Origin: an uncultured Prevotella sp.
Lineage (GTDB): Bacteria > Bacteroidota > Bacteroidia > Bacteroidales > Bacteroidaceae
Length of the DNA stretch: 41,976 nt
Reading direction: 5' to 3'
NCBI GenBank assembly: GCA_905234145.1
Contig: CAJOGK010000004.1
Coordinates: forward strand, 1 to 41,976
The position numbers were made by a program, and so were the translations under genes. Of the stretch, positions 14,901 to 23,416 are shown one piece after another; position 1 is the first letter of the stretch; each line of letters begins with the position of its first letter. The notes below the pieces were generated by a model. It saw nothing but the letters and a program-made list of their open reading frames with translations. It was not told the DNA's origin and ran no database searches.

Positions 14901-16693
14901 TGAGACAGAGATTACTATATCTGATTAAGTTTTATCTGGTTACAGTACTCTTGTTTGTGGTAGCCAAAATAGCCTTTATGCTCATCAATCACGAGGGGCA
15001 TGATTTCACGGCTACCGATGTGTGGCAAGTTGTCCGTCACGGTCTTTCGCTCGACTTGTCAACCAGTCTCTATCTGCTGATTATCCCCTTCCTGGTAGCG
15101 ATGGTTGCCATCTGGGCCGATGGGAAATGGACGAAGATAACCCTTCGTGTCTACTCCATTTTCATCGCCACGATGATGATGCTGGCCTTTGTGGCCGATA
15201 CCAGTCTGTACCCCTTCTGGGGCTTTAAGCTCGATGCGAGTTGTCTGCAGTATCTGGAATCGCCGACAGAGGCTGGTGCGAGTGTATCAGGCCTTTATCT
15301 TACCGTCCGTTTCGTCGTGCTGCTTATAGGCATCTGGCTTGTCTATCGTCTCTATAAGTGTATTCCCCTATGGAGCAATCGCCCGCGTTATCGCCGCATA
15401 TCCACACTTGGCGGTGTGCTTCTGATACCGCTTATTGTTATAGGCATTCGTGGTGGGCTCGACGAGTCGACCACCAATATCGGACAAGTGTATTACTCGC
15501 AAGATCAGTTCCTCAACCACGCTGCGGTGAATCCTGTATTCAGTTTTCTGGCCTCGTATGAGAAAACGGCAAGCGACAATACCAACTACGACTACTATCA
15601 GGCAGAGGAATGCAACAAACTGCTTGCGGGTCTCTATCCCACCGAGAGCATCATAGGCGACACCCTTCTGAACACCCAGCGTCCTAACGTGGTGGTAATT
15701 CTCTTGGAGAGTTGTGGCGAGATCTTCCAAGAGGTGATGCCGAACTTTAATCATTTAAAGCGCGAGGGCATCTGGTTTAGTAATTGCTACGGCAACTCGT
15801 TCCGTACCGATCGTGGTACGGTTTGCGCCCTCAGCGGCTATCCCTCCTTCCCTACCACTTCGGTGATGAAGATTCCTAAGAAGGCGGGCACCCTACCCTC
15901 TATCGCAAAGACCCTGCAAAAAGAAGGCTATACCACAAGCTATCTCTATGGTGGCGACATCAACTTTACCAACATGCGCAGCTACTTGATAGCTACAGGC
16001 TGGGAGAAATTGCATTGGAAGGCAGATTACACCTCGGAAGAGCAACGCTCCGCCGAGTGGGGTGTGCGCGATGATATCACCTTTAAAACCCTTTTTGACC
16101 AGATTTGCGCCTCTGATACCACCGGGCATTTCCTCATGGGCTATTCTACCCTGAGTAGTCATGAACCTTGGGATGTGCCCATTCAGAAGTACGATGATAA
16201 GGAGAAGAATGCCTTCTCTTATCTCGACGATTGTATCGGTAAGTTTGTGAGTCAACTCAAAGCCACCCCCTATTGGCGCGATTTGCTCATCGTGATGATA
16301 CCCGATCACGGTGTGAACTATAAGGATATTGACGAAACGCGCCAAATGCGCAACCATATCCCGATGCTCTGGGTTGGTGGTGCCGTAAAAGCGCCTAAGG
16401 AGATTAAGACGATTTGCAACCAGACGGATTTACCGGCTACCCTCTTGGGACAGATGGGATTCCCACACGGGGAATTTACTTTCAGTCGCGATGTCACAAG
16501 TCAGAACTACACCAAGCCCCTGGCCTTCCACAGCTTTACAAATGGTTTTTCGATTGTAGACAGCACGGGCTTTACGGTTGTAGACCTCAATATAGACCAG
16601 GTGATTGTCGATCAGTCGAAGGATAGTCAGCGCCACATGCAGTTGGGCAAGGCCATCCTGCAAGTAACAGCAAAAGATTTAAAGGAGAGATAA
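14900..16693 (+). CDS. LTA synthase/sulfatase-fold envelope phosphotransferase 1
   Basis: A 597-aa inner-membrane protein with about five N-terminal helices and a periplasmic alkaline-phosphatase-superfamily domain. Metal and catalytic residues visible are the glutamate in VVILLESCGE, the threonine nucleophile in RTDRGTVCALSG, and DH in VMIPDHGVN. Family members (LtaS, OpgB, EptA) move phosphoglycerol or phosphoethanolamine from phospholipid to glycans or lipid A. Gram-negative context rules out lipoteichoic acid, so the acceptor is probably lipid A, LPS or a periplasmic glycan. It is translationally coupled to the ABC transporter and followed after 4 bases by a second member. Confidence 0.85.
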   Translation: MRQRLLYLIKFYLVTVLLFVVAKIAFMLINHEGHDFTATDVWQVVRHGLSLDLSTSLYLLIIPFLVAMVAIWADGKWTKITLRVYSIFIATMMMLAFVADTSLYPFWGFKLDASCLQYLESPTEAGASVSGLYLTVRFVVLLIGIWLVYRLYKCIPLWSNRPRYRRISTLGGVLLIPLIVIGIRGGLDESTTNIGQVYYSQDQFLNHAAVNPVFSFLASYEKTASDNTNYDYYQAEECNKLLAGLYPTESIIGDTLLNTQRPNVVVILLESCGEIFQEVMPNFNHLKREGIWFSNCYGNSFRTDRGTVCALSGYPSFPTTSVMKIPKKAGTLPSIAKTLQKEGYTTSYLYGGDINFTNMRSYLIATGWEKLHWKADYTSEEQRSAEWGVRDDITFKTLFDQICASDTTGHFLMGYSTLSSHEPWDVPIQKYDDKEKNAFSYLDDCIGKFVSQLKATPYWRDLLIVMIPDHGVNYKDIDETRQMRNHIPMLWVGGAVKAPKEIKTICNQTDLPATLLGQMGFPHGEFTFSRDVTSQNYTKPLAFHSFTNGFSIVDSTGFTVVDLNIDQVIVDQSKDSQRHMQLGKAILQVTAKDLKER

Positions 16694-16697
16694 GATC

Positions 16698-18650
16698 ATG
16701 ATGAAGAAACCCTGGAGTGTAGCAATAGCCGTTGTATGGAATCTGTTGTTGGTCTATCTAGTTTATCAGATAGCCAGAATCGCTTATGGATTCGAGAACG
16801 CCAACTACTTCGGGCATCTCATCGACAACAGCAACCAGTGGGGCGATATCTTCTGCGGTGGCTTGCTTTTCGATACCTCGGCCATCATCTATACCAATGC
16901 CCTTTATATCGTGCTGATGCTCTTGCCTTTGCACCAGAAAGAGCGCAGCGGCTATCATCGGTTCTGCAAATGGCTCTTTTTGATTGTCAATGGTGTGACT
17001 CTTGCTATCAATTTGGCCGATTCTGTGTACTTCCAATACACGATGCGTCGAACCACTACAACGGTCTTTAGCGAGTTTTCCAACGAAGGTAATCTGGGTA
17101 CTATCATCGGCACAGAGTTTTTGAATCATTGGTATCTGGTGGCGCTCTTTATCATCGTTATGGTGGCGCTATGGCGCCTCTACGCTATGCCTCACCTCCA
17201 AAGCAAGGCCTCTAAACCTTATTATATCACCCAGTCTTTAGCGTTATTATTGGCTATCCCCCTTTGTATTGCAGGCATGCGAGGTGGCTTTACCACAGCC
17301 GTTCGCCCTATCACGGTGTCGAATGCCAATCAGTATGCAGAGCGACCTACGGATGCAGCTTTGGTGCTCAATACGCCCTTCTCGCTGATACGCACGATCG
17401 GCAAGTCGGTATTTGTAGTGCCGAAGTATTTTCAGGATGAGAAGGAGATGGAGGCCATATTCTCGCCCATTCACAATTCCTCCTTACAGCAAGACACATC
17501 TCATTCCACCTTCCACATTCCACCTTCCACAAAAAAGAACATCGTCATCCTCATCGTCGAGAGTTTCGGACGCGAGTATATCGGGGCTTTGAATAAAGAT
17601 CTTGAAGGTGGACGATACCAAGGTTATACCCCTTGTGTCGACTCGCTCATCAGCAAGAGTACCACCTTCCGTTATAGCTTCTGCAATGGCCGGAAGAGTA
17701 TCGATGGTATGCCGAGCATCCTATCGAGCATTCCGATGTTTGTAGAGCCTTTCTTCCTCACGCCTGCTTCTATGAACGACTATACAGGTCTTGCTGGTAT
17801 CTTGGCGCAAGAGGGTTATACCACAGCTTTCTTCCACGGGGCGCAAAACGGTTCGATGGGTTTCCAGGCCTTTGCTAAGAAAACGGGCTTCCAACGGTAT
17901 TATGGTCGTACAGAGTACGAAGCGGCACGTGGCACGGATGATTTCGATGGCACATGGGCAATCTGGGACGAGCCCTTCATGCAGTATTACGCCAACGAGA
18001 TGTCGCAGATGTCCCAACCCTTCATGACGGCACTCTTTACGGCCTCCAGTCATCACCCCTTCGCCATCCCGGAGCAATACAAGCAACAATTCCCTGAGGG
18101 AAATCTCCCCATCCATAAGTGTATCCGCTATACCGATATGGCCATCGGCAAGTTTTTCGCCACCGCCTCGCAGCAACCCTGGTTTCAGAACACCATCTTC
18201 GTGCTCACGAGCGACCATACCAACCAGAGCGATCATGCAGAATATCAAAGCGACCTGGGGGGCTTCTGTTCACCTATTATTATCTTCGACCCCTCCGCTC
18301 CGGGTCAGGAGCACGAAGGCATTGCCCAACAAATCGATATCTTGCCTACCATTCTTGGTATGCTGGGCTATCCCAAGCCTTATTTCGCCTTTGGCATCGA
18401 TCTCTTCAATACCCCTGCAAACGATACCTGGGCGGTGAATTATCTTAATGGTATTTATCAATATGCGAAATATGGTTATGTACTCCAGTTTGATGGCAAA
18501 CAGACGAAGGCTATCTACCGTCTCAACGACCGTACGATGCGACATAACCTGAAAGGGAAGGTAAAAGAAGAGGCGCAGATGGAGCTTGAATTGAAAGCCA
18601 TCATCCAACAATATATGATGCGTATGACACAGAACCGCTTACTCAAGTAA
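16698..18650 (+). CDS. LTA synthase/sulfatase-fold envelope phosphotransferase 2
   Basis: 650 aa, with the same plan as its neighbour: N-terminal membrane helices to about residue 190, a linker, and a periplasmic sulfatase-like domain. The conserved glutamate is in ILIVESFGREY and the metal DH pair in VLTSDHTN. The position of the nucleophile reads GRKSIDGMPSILS, so a serine appears where LtaS has threonine. The linker contains HSTFHIPPSTK, encoded by a dispersed 35-base repeat (17501-17535). ATG at 16698 or 16701 are both possible. The stop is 3 bases from the convergent acyltransferase stop. Substrate unknown; see the preceding gene. Confidence 0.83.
   Translation: MMKKPWSVAIAVVWNLLLVYLVYQIARIAYGFENANYFGHLIDNSNQWGDIFCGGLLFDTSAIIYTNALYIVLMLLPLHQKERSGYHRFCKWLFLIVNGVTLAINLADSVYFQYTMRRTTTTVFSEFSNEGNLGTIIGTEFLNHWYLVALFIIVMVALWRLYAMPHLQSKASKPYYITQSLALLLAIPLCIAGMRGGFTTAVRPITVSNANQYAERPTDAALVLNTPFSLIRTIGKSVFVVPKYFQDEKEMEAIFSPIHNSSLQQDTSHSTFHIPPSTKKNIVILIVESFGREYIGALNKDLEGGRYQGYTPCVDSLISKSTTFRYSFCNGRKSIDGMPSILSSIPMFVEPFFLTPASMNDYTGLAGILAQEGYTTAFFHGAQNGSMGFQAFAKKTGFQRYYGRTEYEAARGTDDFDGTWAIWDEPFMQYYANEMSQMSQPFMTALFTASSHHPFAIPEQYKQQFPEGNLPIHKCIRYTDMAIGKFFATASQQPWFQNTIFVLTSDHTNQSDHAEYQSDLGGFCSPIIIFDPSAPGQEHEGIAQQIDILPTILGMLGYPKPYFAFGIDLFNTPANDTWAVNYLNGIYQYAKYGYVLQFDGKQTKAIYRLNDRTMRHNLKGKVKEEAQMELELKAIIQQYMMRMTQNRLLK
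17501..17535. repeat. GGAAGGTGGAATGTGG dispersed repeat, copy 1, in frame in a gene
   Basis: 35 bases that match the reverse complement of 26281-26315 at 32 positions. It encodes a proline/histidine/serine-rich linker in the phosphotransferase without breaking the frame. Confidence 0.7.
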
Positions 18651-18653
18651 TCC

Positions 18654-19613
18654 CTACTTCACCAAGCCACAAAGACGGTTAAAAGGCGTATCTTTTGGAA
18701 TCACTTTGCCATTCACCACATCGAAACGCTCGTTGAATTCTTCTCGCGTACGCTTCCAACGGTTATGGCTCCATAACCAGAACTCCGGGGCGCGACGAAT
18801 GCTCTCTTCCAATAGTTTGAAATAAATATCCGTGATTTCAAACTCGTCCATCTTCTGCGGCTCACGTGTTATTAGTTTGAACTCCGCCTCATAATAACCA
18901 CGGCGCACCCGATGCACATCCAAGAAGAACACAGCATGATTCACCTTTCGGGCGATGCGCTCCGTACCCGTCAACACTGGGGTATCGTGATGCAGAAAGT
19001 CTACCCAGTGGTGGATGTTCGTCCAGAAAGGTACTTGGTCTGAGATATAGCCAATCACGACGGGTTGGTTTTCTTTGCGATACTTCAGAATCTCCCGAAG
19101 CGTATCTTGCATGGCGATGCACTTCGCCCCGAGGCGCTGACGACTATACAGGAACAATCTGTCAAACTCCTTATTTTCCAACGGATGGTAAATCTGTCCG
19201 CATTGTGCTTTTGGAGTTACCCAGAGCGGCAACGAGGTTACCCACTCCCAGTTACCAAGATGACCCAGATAAACAGCACACGATTGTCCACTCTCTACAA
19301 TCTCATCCACCAATTCCGTTCCCTTGAAGGTGAGTCGTCTGTGAATATTCTCCTTGCTGATGGTCATCATCTTGATGGTCTCTACCAGATAGTCGCAGAA
19401 GAAGCGATAAAAGCCACGTTCTATCTTCCTGAGTTCCTCTTCTGATTTCTCCGGAAACGATTCTTTCAGGTTCTTACGGATCACCGCCTTACGATAGCCC
19501 ACCACCGCATAGAGCAACCAGAAAAGCAGGTCGCTCAACACGTAGAGTATTCTCAAGGGCAACAATGAGAACACGTACCACACGGCAAACACAATATAGT
19601 AGAGCAGCTTCAT
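18654..19613 (-). CDS. LpxL/HtrB-like lysophospholipid acyltransferase
   Basis: A 319-aa member of the lipid A acyltransferase family, which adds a secondary acyl chain to lipid A precursors at the inner membrane. An N-terminal hydrophobic anchor (LLYYIVFAVWYVFSLLPL) is followed by the catalytic HxxxxE motif in YLGHLGNWEWVTSL and the arginine-rich WLWSHNRWKRTRE near the C-terminus. It begins 2 bases after the LicD stop on the same strand, so the two are one operon. Some family members act on ornithine or phospholipids; the lipid A role is an inference from family and context. Confidence 0.87.
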   Translation of the reverse strand: MKLLYYIVFAVWYVFSLLPLRILYVLSDLLFWLLYAVVGYRKAVIRKNLKESFPEKSEEELRKIERGFYRFFCDYLVETIKMMTISKENIHRRLTFKGTELVDEIVESGQSCAVYLGHLGNWEWVTSLPLWVTPKAQCGQIYHPLENKEFDRLFLYSRQRLGAKCIAMQDTLREILKYRKENQPVVIGYISDQVPFWTNIHHWVDFLHHDTPVLTGTERIARKVNHAVFFLDVHRVRRGYYEAEFKLITREPQKMDEFEITDIYFKLLEESIRRAPEFWLWSHNRWKRTREEFNERFDVVNGKVIPKDTPFNRLCGLVK

Positions 19614-19615
19614 CT

Positions 19616-20431
19616 TTAATCCTCGTGATAGGTTTTATACGGTTTCTCCAAATCCAGATAGTGGAAGTTATGCTGGCGCTGATGGTCACCATCGGGAATA
19701 GTCATATAGTCGCCATACTTATTCGACAGGTACTGGTGATATTGTTCTACGCCCAAGGGGTGCATACCCTCAAATTCGTAAGGCGTAGGCTCGCCAAGTA
19801 CCGCTTTTGGCATCACGCCCTTCGAGCCGTCATCATAATCCGCCACCAACTCGCATTGGTCGTAATCATACTGCTTCAGCACCTTGCGAATCTTCGCCTG
19901 CAGCTCGGCCATCGTGTAGAGTTTGCGACACAGCAAGGGCAACCAACTGCTAGGCCCGTGCCCGTGCTTATAGGGGTCGCGAAACATCAGATACTGCACG
20001 CGCTTGTAATATTCATAACGCCCGAAGTGCCACTTCTGGGCGAGCCACCCCTTTGGCGCCCCATCGATGGGGAACACGTCCATATAGATACCCCCCAGAT
20101 ATTTCAGGTGCATGCGCTCTATCAGCGTGGTACTACCATCCTGAATCTTAGCAAAGGGTAAGGGATACAGGGGATCGTTCTCACCACAAACCATCTCGAA
20201 GGGTTTGGGCAACCATTCCTCCGCGTGGGCTATCAGTCGCTCGTAGTCAGGTCGCGGCATCGCGATATCCAGATCGTCATCCCAGGGGATAAAACCCTTA
20301 TGACGAATGGCCCCAATCATCGTCCCTGCCCAGAGATAATAACGAAGACCGTGCTCCCGACAAGTGGTGTCGACAGCATCTAGGATGCGGAGTATCCTTA
20401 ACTGCAAGGGACGTATATCGTATGCTGGCAT
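19616..20431 (-). CDS. LicD family phosphotransferase
   Basis: 271 aa from the ATG at 20431. The LicD core is clear: LWAGTMIGAIRHKGFIPWDDDLDIAMPR (acidic motif DDDLD at about 51-55). LicD enzymes transfer phosphocholine or related phospho-groups from a CDP donor to surface glycans; other members act as ribitol-phosphate transferases. The late region, DGSKGVMPKAVLGEPTPYEFEG, fits the C-terminal half of the family. It precedes the acyltransferase by 2 bases and shares a divergent promoter region with GT90. An apparent N-terminal extension to 20761 overlaps the opposite gene and lies upstream of the promoter, so I rejected it. Confidence 0.88.
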   Translation of the reverse strand: MPAYDIRPLQLRILRILDAVDTTCREHGLRYYLWAGTMIGAIRHKGFIPWDDDLDIAMPRPDYERLIAHAEEWLPKPFEMVCGENDPLYPLPFAKIQDGSTTLIERMHLKYLGGIYMDVFPIDGAPKGWLAQKWHFGRYEYYKRVQYLMFRDPYKHGHGPSSWLPLLCRKLYTMAELQAKIRKVLKQYDYDQCELVADYDDGSKGVMPKAVLGEPTPYEFEGMHPLGVEQYHQYLSNKYGDYMTIPDGDHQRQHNFHYLDLEKPYKTYHED

Positions 20432-20445
20432 ATTCTTTTTGCCTG

Positions 20446-20453
20446 CAAAGTTA
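20446..20453 (-). promoter_or_regulatory. -7 box of the licD-acyltransferase operon
   Basis: TAACTTTG on the minus strand, 14 bases before the LicD start. It is divergent from the GT90 -7 box 21 bases away. Confidence 0.55.
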
Positions 20454-20474
20454 GCGAAAATAAAATAAAATATG

Positions 20475-20482
20475 TAACTTTG
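20475..20482 (+). promoter_or_regulatory. -7 box of GT90
   Basis: TAACTTTG 21 bases before the ATG at 20504. It shows that the in-frame TTG at 20480 is not the start. Confidence 0.55.
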
Positions 20483-20503
20483 CACCCAAAATCTGCATAC
20501 AAC

Positions 20504-21496
20504 ATGAATAAAAGAAAGATTTACTACCTGTTGCATAATGGTAAAAACAGTAATCTGAAGTATTTCATCAAGAGTTATCTGCGCGAATATACCCCCAAGA
20601 TATTCTCTCAGATGCGTTTGGAACATTGGCTTCGCAAGCTCGACAAGCGTCCTGATAAGGACTATATTCTGGAGCGTGTGAACTATTACTGCAAACTTAC
20701 CCCCGAAGGATTTACCAACCGCGATGCGTGGGAGGCGAAAGCCGTGTGCTTGCGCGACCAACCGATGACGCGCCAGAAGGTGTATTATTTCGATGCAATG
20801 GAGTATGCCCGCTATTTCGACCAGAGCCTGCGATGGATTCTCGATTCTGGCGACAAGCCCTACGTAGCGCCTGAACCAGCCATCGTCAAGAACCGTCCTT
20901 TAGTCGAGAATAATGACTATTCTGTTATCCTGAAACTTGAAAAGGTGCGCCATTTCCTCTTTGTCGACGACAAGAAACCCTGGCGCGAAAAGAAGAATAT
21001 GACCATCTTCCGTGGCGACCTAGGCCCACGCAAGGAGAACCGCGATGTGTTTATGAACCTCTTTGCCGATGGTCAGAGCCCGATGGTCGATGCGGCCTCA
21101 ACCAATCGCAGTGAGGCGCACCCTGAATGGCAGAAAGGTAAGATGACCATTGGCGAGCATCTCGATTATAAGTTTATCATGTCGCTCGAAGGCAACGATG
21201 TGGCTTCTAATCTCAAATGGGTAATGTCATCAAACTGTATTGCTGTGACCCCCAAGCATACCCAGGAAACGTGGTTCATGGAGGGCAAGCTCATTCCCAA
21301 CTACCATTATATCGAAGTAAAGGAGGATTTCTCTGACCTTGAGGAACGTTTGCAGTATTACATCGACCACCCCGACAAGGCCGAAGCCATCATCCAGCAC
21401 GCCCACGAGTACGTCGACCAGTTCAGAGATAAAGAGCGCGAAAGCCTTATCTCGCTCCTAGTTCTCAAGAAATACTTTGAAATAACAAATGTATAA
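20504..21496 (+). CDS. Glycosyltransferase family 90 (CAP10-like)
   Basis: About 330 aa starting MNKRKIYYLLHNGKN. The GT90/LPS-modifying pattern is seen in TIFRGDLGPRKENRDVFM, then EHLDYKFIMSLEGNDVASNLKWVMSSNCIAVTPK, a region that binds the nucleotide sugar in this family. Members transfer xylose, glucose or related sugars in capsule, LPS or glycoprotein synthesis. It has no membrane segment and would act in the cytoplasm. It stands alone on the plus strand next to LicD, so both probably serve the same surface glycan. The sugar is unknown. Confidence 0.83.
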   Translation: MNKRKIYYLLHNGKNSNLKYFIKSYLREYTPKIFSQMRLEHWLRKLDKRPDKDYILERVNYYCKLTPEGFTNRDAWEAKAVCLRDQPMTRQKVYYFDAMEYARYFDQSLRWILDSGDKPYVAPEPAIVKNRPLVENNDYSVILKLEKVRHFLFVDDKKPWREKKNMTIFRGDLGPRKENRDVFMNLFADGQSPMVDAASTNRSEAHPEWQKGKMTIGEHLDYKFIMSLEGNDVASNLKWVMSSNCIAVTPKHTQETWFMEGKLIPNYHYIEVKEDFSDLEERLQYYIDHPDKAEAIIQHAHEYVDQFRDKERESLISLLVLKKYFEITNV

Positions 21497-21500
21497 AAAA

Positions 21501-21788
21501 CAACGGATTACACGGATTTCACGGATTATTTAAATGATACAAGTTTCGCGTGTATAAATAACGACCACGAATTTATCGAATGATACGAATTATTATGCAT
21601 CTGGAGATTCCTCTAATTTCACGAATTGAGAAATCGCTGGCGATTTCATTCGAAAAATTCGTTATAATTGATAATATCGCATAGCCAAAATTCGTTTAAT
21701 TCGTGAAATTCGTGGTCGAAATAACTTGCGAAACTTTAATGAAATGTTATCAGTATTGCTAAATCCGTAAAATCCGTGTAATCCGTTG
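21501..21788. repeat. Nested palindromic dispersed repeat, copy 2
   Basis: The outer inverted repeat (21501-21527 and 21762-21788, 27 bases, one mismatch) has the ACGGATTACACGGATTTC motif. The inner element at 21563-21717 (155 bp) carries ends GACCACGAATTT and AAATTCGTGGTC and matches the 153-bp copy near 8.4 kb, including 61 identical bases (21620-21680). No gene lies in this interval. Confidence 0.8.
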
Positions 21789-21797
21789 TCGTATAAT

Positions 21798-22916
21798 TCA
21801 TCCAAGTAATCTCTGGTAAAGTTCGAAGACCTGTCCGGCGACGTCGTGTCCAGCAAATCTTCGGATATAGTCCTGGCTGCGACGGATGCGGTTGTCGCGT
21901 TCTAGCGACCCCTTCAGGCATTTTTCAATCGCGTTCGCCATTCCGCGTTCATCGTTTGGCGACACGTAAAGACAATCGGGACCTCCTGCTTCCTCCAGAC
22001 ACGAGCCCGTACAAGCCACTACCGGCAAGCCACTACTGATGGCCTCGATAATCGGAATGCCGAAGCCCTCATAAACCGACGGATATACAAACGCCTCTGC
22101 ACCGGCATAAAGAGACGGTAGTTCCTCGTCGCTCACCCCGTGACGCATCACCACCCTGTCTTCCAACTGATGCTTACGGACATACGCCATCACCGCGTCG
22201 GCATAAGGCGTACGGCGACCCACGATCACCAGTTTTATCTCTTGAGGTAGATACGGCAGGGCCTTTACCGCCAACAGAATATTCTTTCGCGCCTCAATTG
22301 ACCCCACGCTCAGGATATACCGTCCACCTGCGTTAGCAAACTCTAAACTATCAGCTATCCGCTCTTCACTAAATCTTGGTGAACAACTCTGATAAATCAG
22401 CGAAATTTTGCTTTCGTCAACCCCTCCCAGTTCAATGATATCGCGTTTGGTACATTCACTGATAGCAATGATATGATCGGCCTCCTGCAAGGTCTTCCTG
22501 AATTTCCAAGCATAAATCTTCGTGTCTATCCAGTGGTAGAACTCCGGATGGCGCAAGAATATCAGATCGTGGATGGTGACCACTGACTTAATGCCGCTTT
22601 TCCTGATGCCCAAGGGTAACTCGCCCGAGAGACCATGATAGAGTTGTACCCCGTCGCGCTTTAGTTCGCTTACGATGCCATACGAGCGCCACAACGCTTT
22701 GCTAAAAGACATCGTCTTTGGATAGCAAAGCGTTACATTATCGCGCTCTATGATCTGCTGGCGCAAGTCATCGCGACCCTTATCAGGCGCATACAATCGC
22801 ATCTCCAAGGGATAGTGGGCCAGGTCGTTTACCAATGTCCTCCCATAGCTCCCCAAGCCCGTACCGTTGCGCACGATACGCTTGGCGTCGAAGGCGATAA
22901 CAGGGCGACTACTCAT
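21798..22916 (-). CDS. GT4 family glycosyltransferase
   Basis: A 372-aa GT-B fold enzyme. The N-terminal domain starts IAFDAKRIVRNGTGLGSYGRTL, and the donor-binding domain has the family signature SVGSIEARKNILLAVKALP and EAFVYPSVYEGFGIPIIEAISSGLPVVAC, with the EGFG-x7-E motif that contacts the nucleotide sugar. Such enzymes add mannose, rhamnose or similar sugars to O-antigen or capsule intermediates in the cytoplasm. Its start overlaps the GtrA stop by 8 bases, so the two are translationally coupled. Donor and acceptor are unknown. Confidence 0.9.
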   Translation of the reverse strand: MSSRPVIAFDAKRIVRNGTGLGSYGRTLVNDLAHYPLEMRLYAPDKGRDDLRQQIIERDNVTLCYPKTMSFSKALWRSYGIVSELKRDGVQLYHGLSGELPLGIRKSGIKSVVTIHDLIFLRHPEFYHWIDTKIYAWKFRKTLQEADHIIAISECTKRDIIELGGVDESKISLIYQSCSPRFSEERIADSLEFANAGGRYILSVGSIEARKNILLAVKALPYLPQEIKLVIVGRRTPYADAVMAYVRKHQLEDRVVMRHGVSDEELPSLYAGAEAFVYPSVYEGFGIPIIEAISSGLPVVACTGSCLEEAGGPDCLYVSPNDERGMANAIEKCLKGSLERDNRIRRSQDYIRRFAGHDVAGQVFELYQRLLG

Positions 22917-23295
22917 GACTCTTGAAATGTTTGAATACGAATCTAACCAGTACGAAATTGGTAGGCACGGCGATGGCGAGCACAGCGATAGGCGCCAACT
23001 CCCGACTGAGCCCCACCCACAGGAAGAAGTTGAAGAGCACCATGTGGAGGAAATAGTTCGTCAGATGTGCCCCACTGAACCCCAATCCGTTCTTGGCCGA
23101 GGTCTTTTCCTTAAACGTAAAATGAGCCGTCAGATAATAGTTCACCAGAAAACTCAGGATATAGCCGATGGTATAGGCCACGTTCACGTCTATCCAGTGC
23201 TGCAACACCCAGTATATGCCATAGTGGATGGCCGCAGAGGTCGTGCCAACGATACCAAAACGAATCAGTTCGCCAAAAGTCTCTTTTTTTATCAT
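22909..23295 (-). CDS. GtrA-like membrane protein
   Basis: 128 aa with four predicted membrane helices (FGIVGTTSAAIHYGIYWVL, AYTIGYILSFLVNYYLTAHFTF, a third in NYFLHMVLFNFFLWVGL, and AVLAIAVPTNFVLVRFVFKHF). The RFGIVG and NYxxxxxFTF patterns are typical of GtrA/DPMS. GtrA-family proteins assist flipping of polyprenyl-phosphate sugars in surface-glycan modification. It is the first gene of a two-gene unit with GT4. Confidence 0.88.
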   Translation of the reverse strand: MIKKETFGELIRFGIVGTTSAAIHYGIYWVLQHWIDVNVAYTIGYILSFLVNYYLTAHFTFKEKTSAKNGLGFSGAHLTNYFLHMVLFNFFLWVGLSRELAPIAVLAIAVPTNFVLVRFVFKHFKSHE

Positions 23296-23315
23296 CTGTA
23301 CTCGCTATTTCCGTG

Positions 23316-23346
23316 CAAAGATAGGCATAATCTCCGATATATCCAA
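23316..23346 (-). promoter_or_regulatory. Promoter of the gtrA-GT4 operon
   Basis: On the minus strand TTG (23344-23346), 20 bases, TATCTTTG (23316-23323), about 20 bases before the start. Confidence 0.65.
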
Positions 23347-23385
23347 ATAATTCTTAATTATTACCCTTATTTCTCAAAATATTCG

Positions 23386-23393
23386 TAACTTTG
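23386..23393 (+). promoter_or_regulatory. -7 box of the aminotransferase operon
   Basis: TAACTTTG 23 bases before the ATG at 23417. No clear TTG is seen at the expected -33 position. Confidence 0.5.
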
Positions 23394-23416
23394 CAGCCAA
23401 ATAGAAAAAGAATCAG

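Noticed and set aside
15022..15561. Several 60-70-aa plus-strand ORFs inside the phosphotransferase and acyltransferase genes
   Set aside because: Shadows of longer conserved frames.
20432..20761. N-terminal extension of LicD
   Set aside because: It overlaps the GT90 gene on the other strand and lies upstream of the LicD -7 box; the LicD domain starts right after the ATG at 20431.
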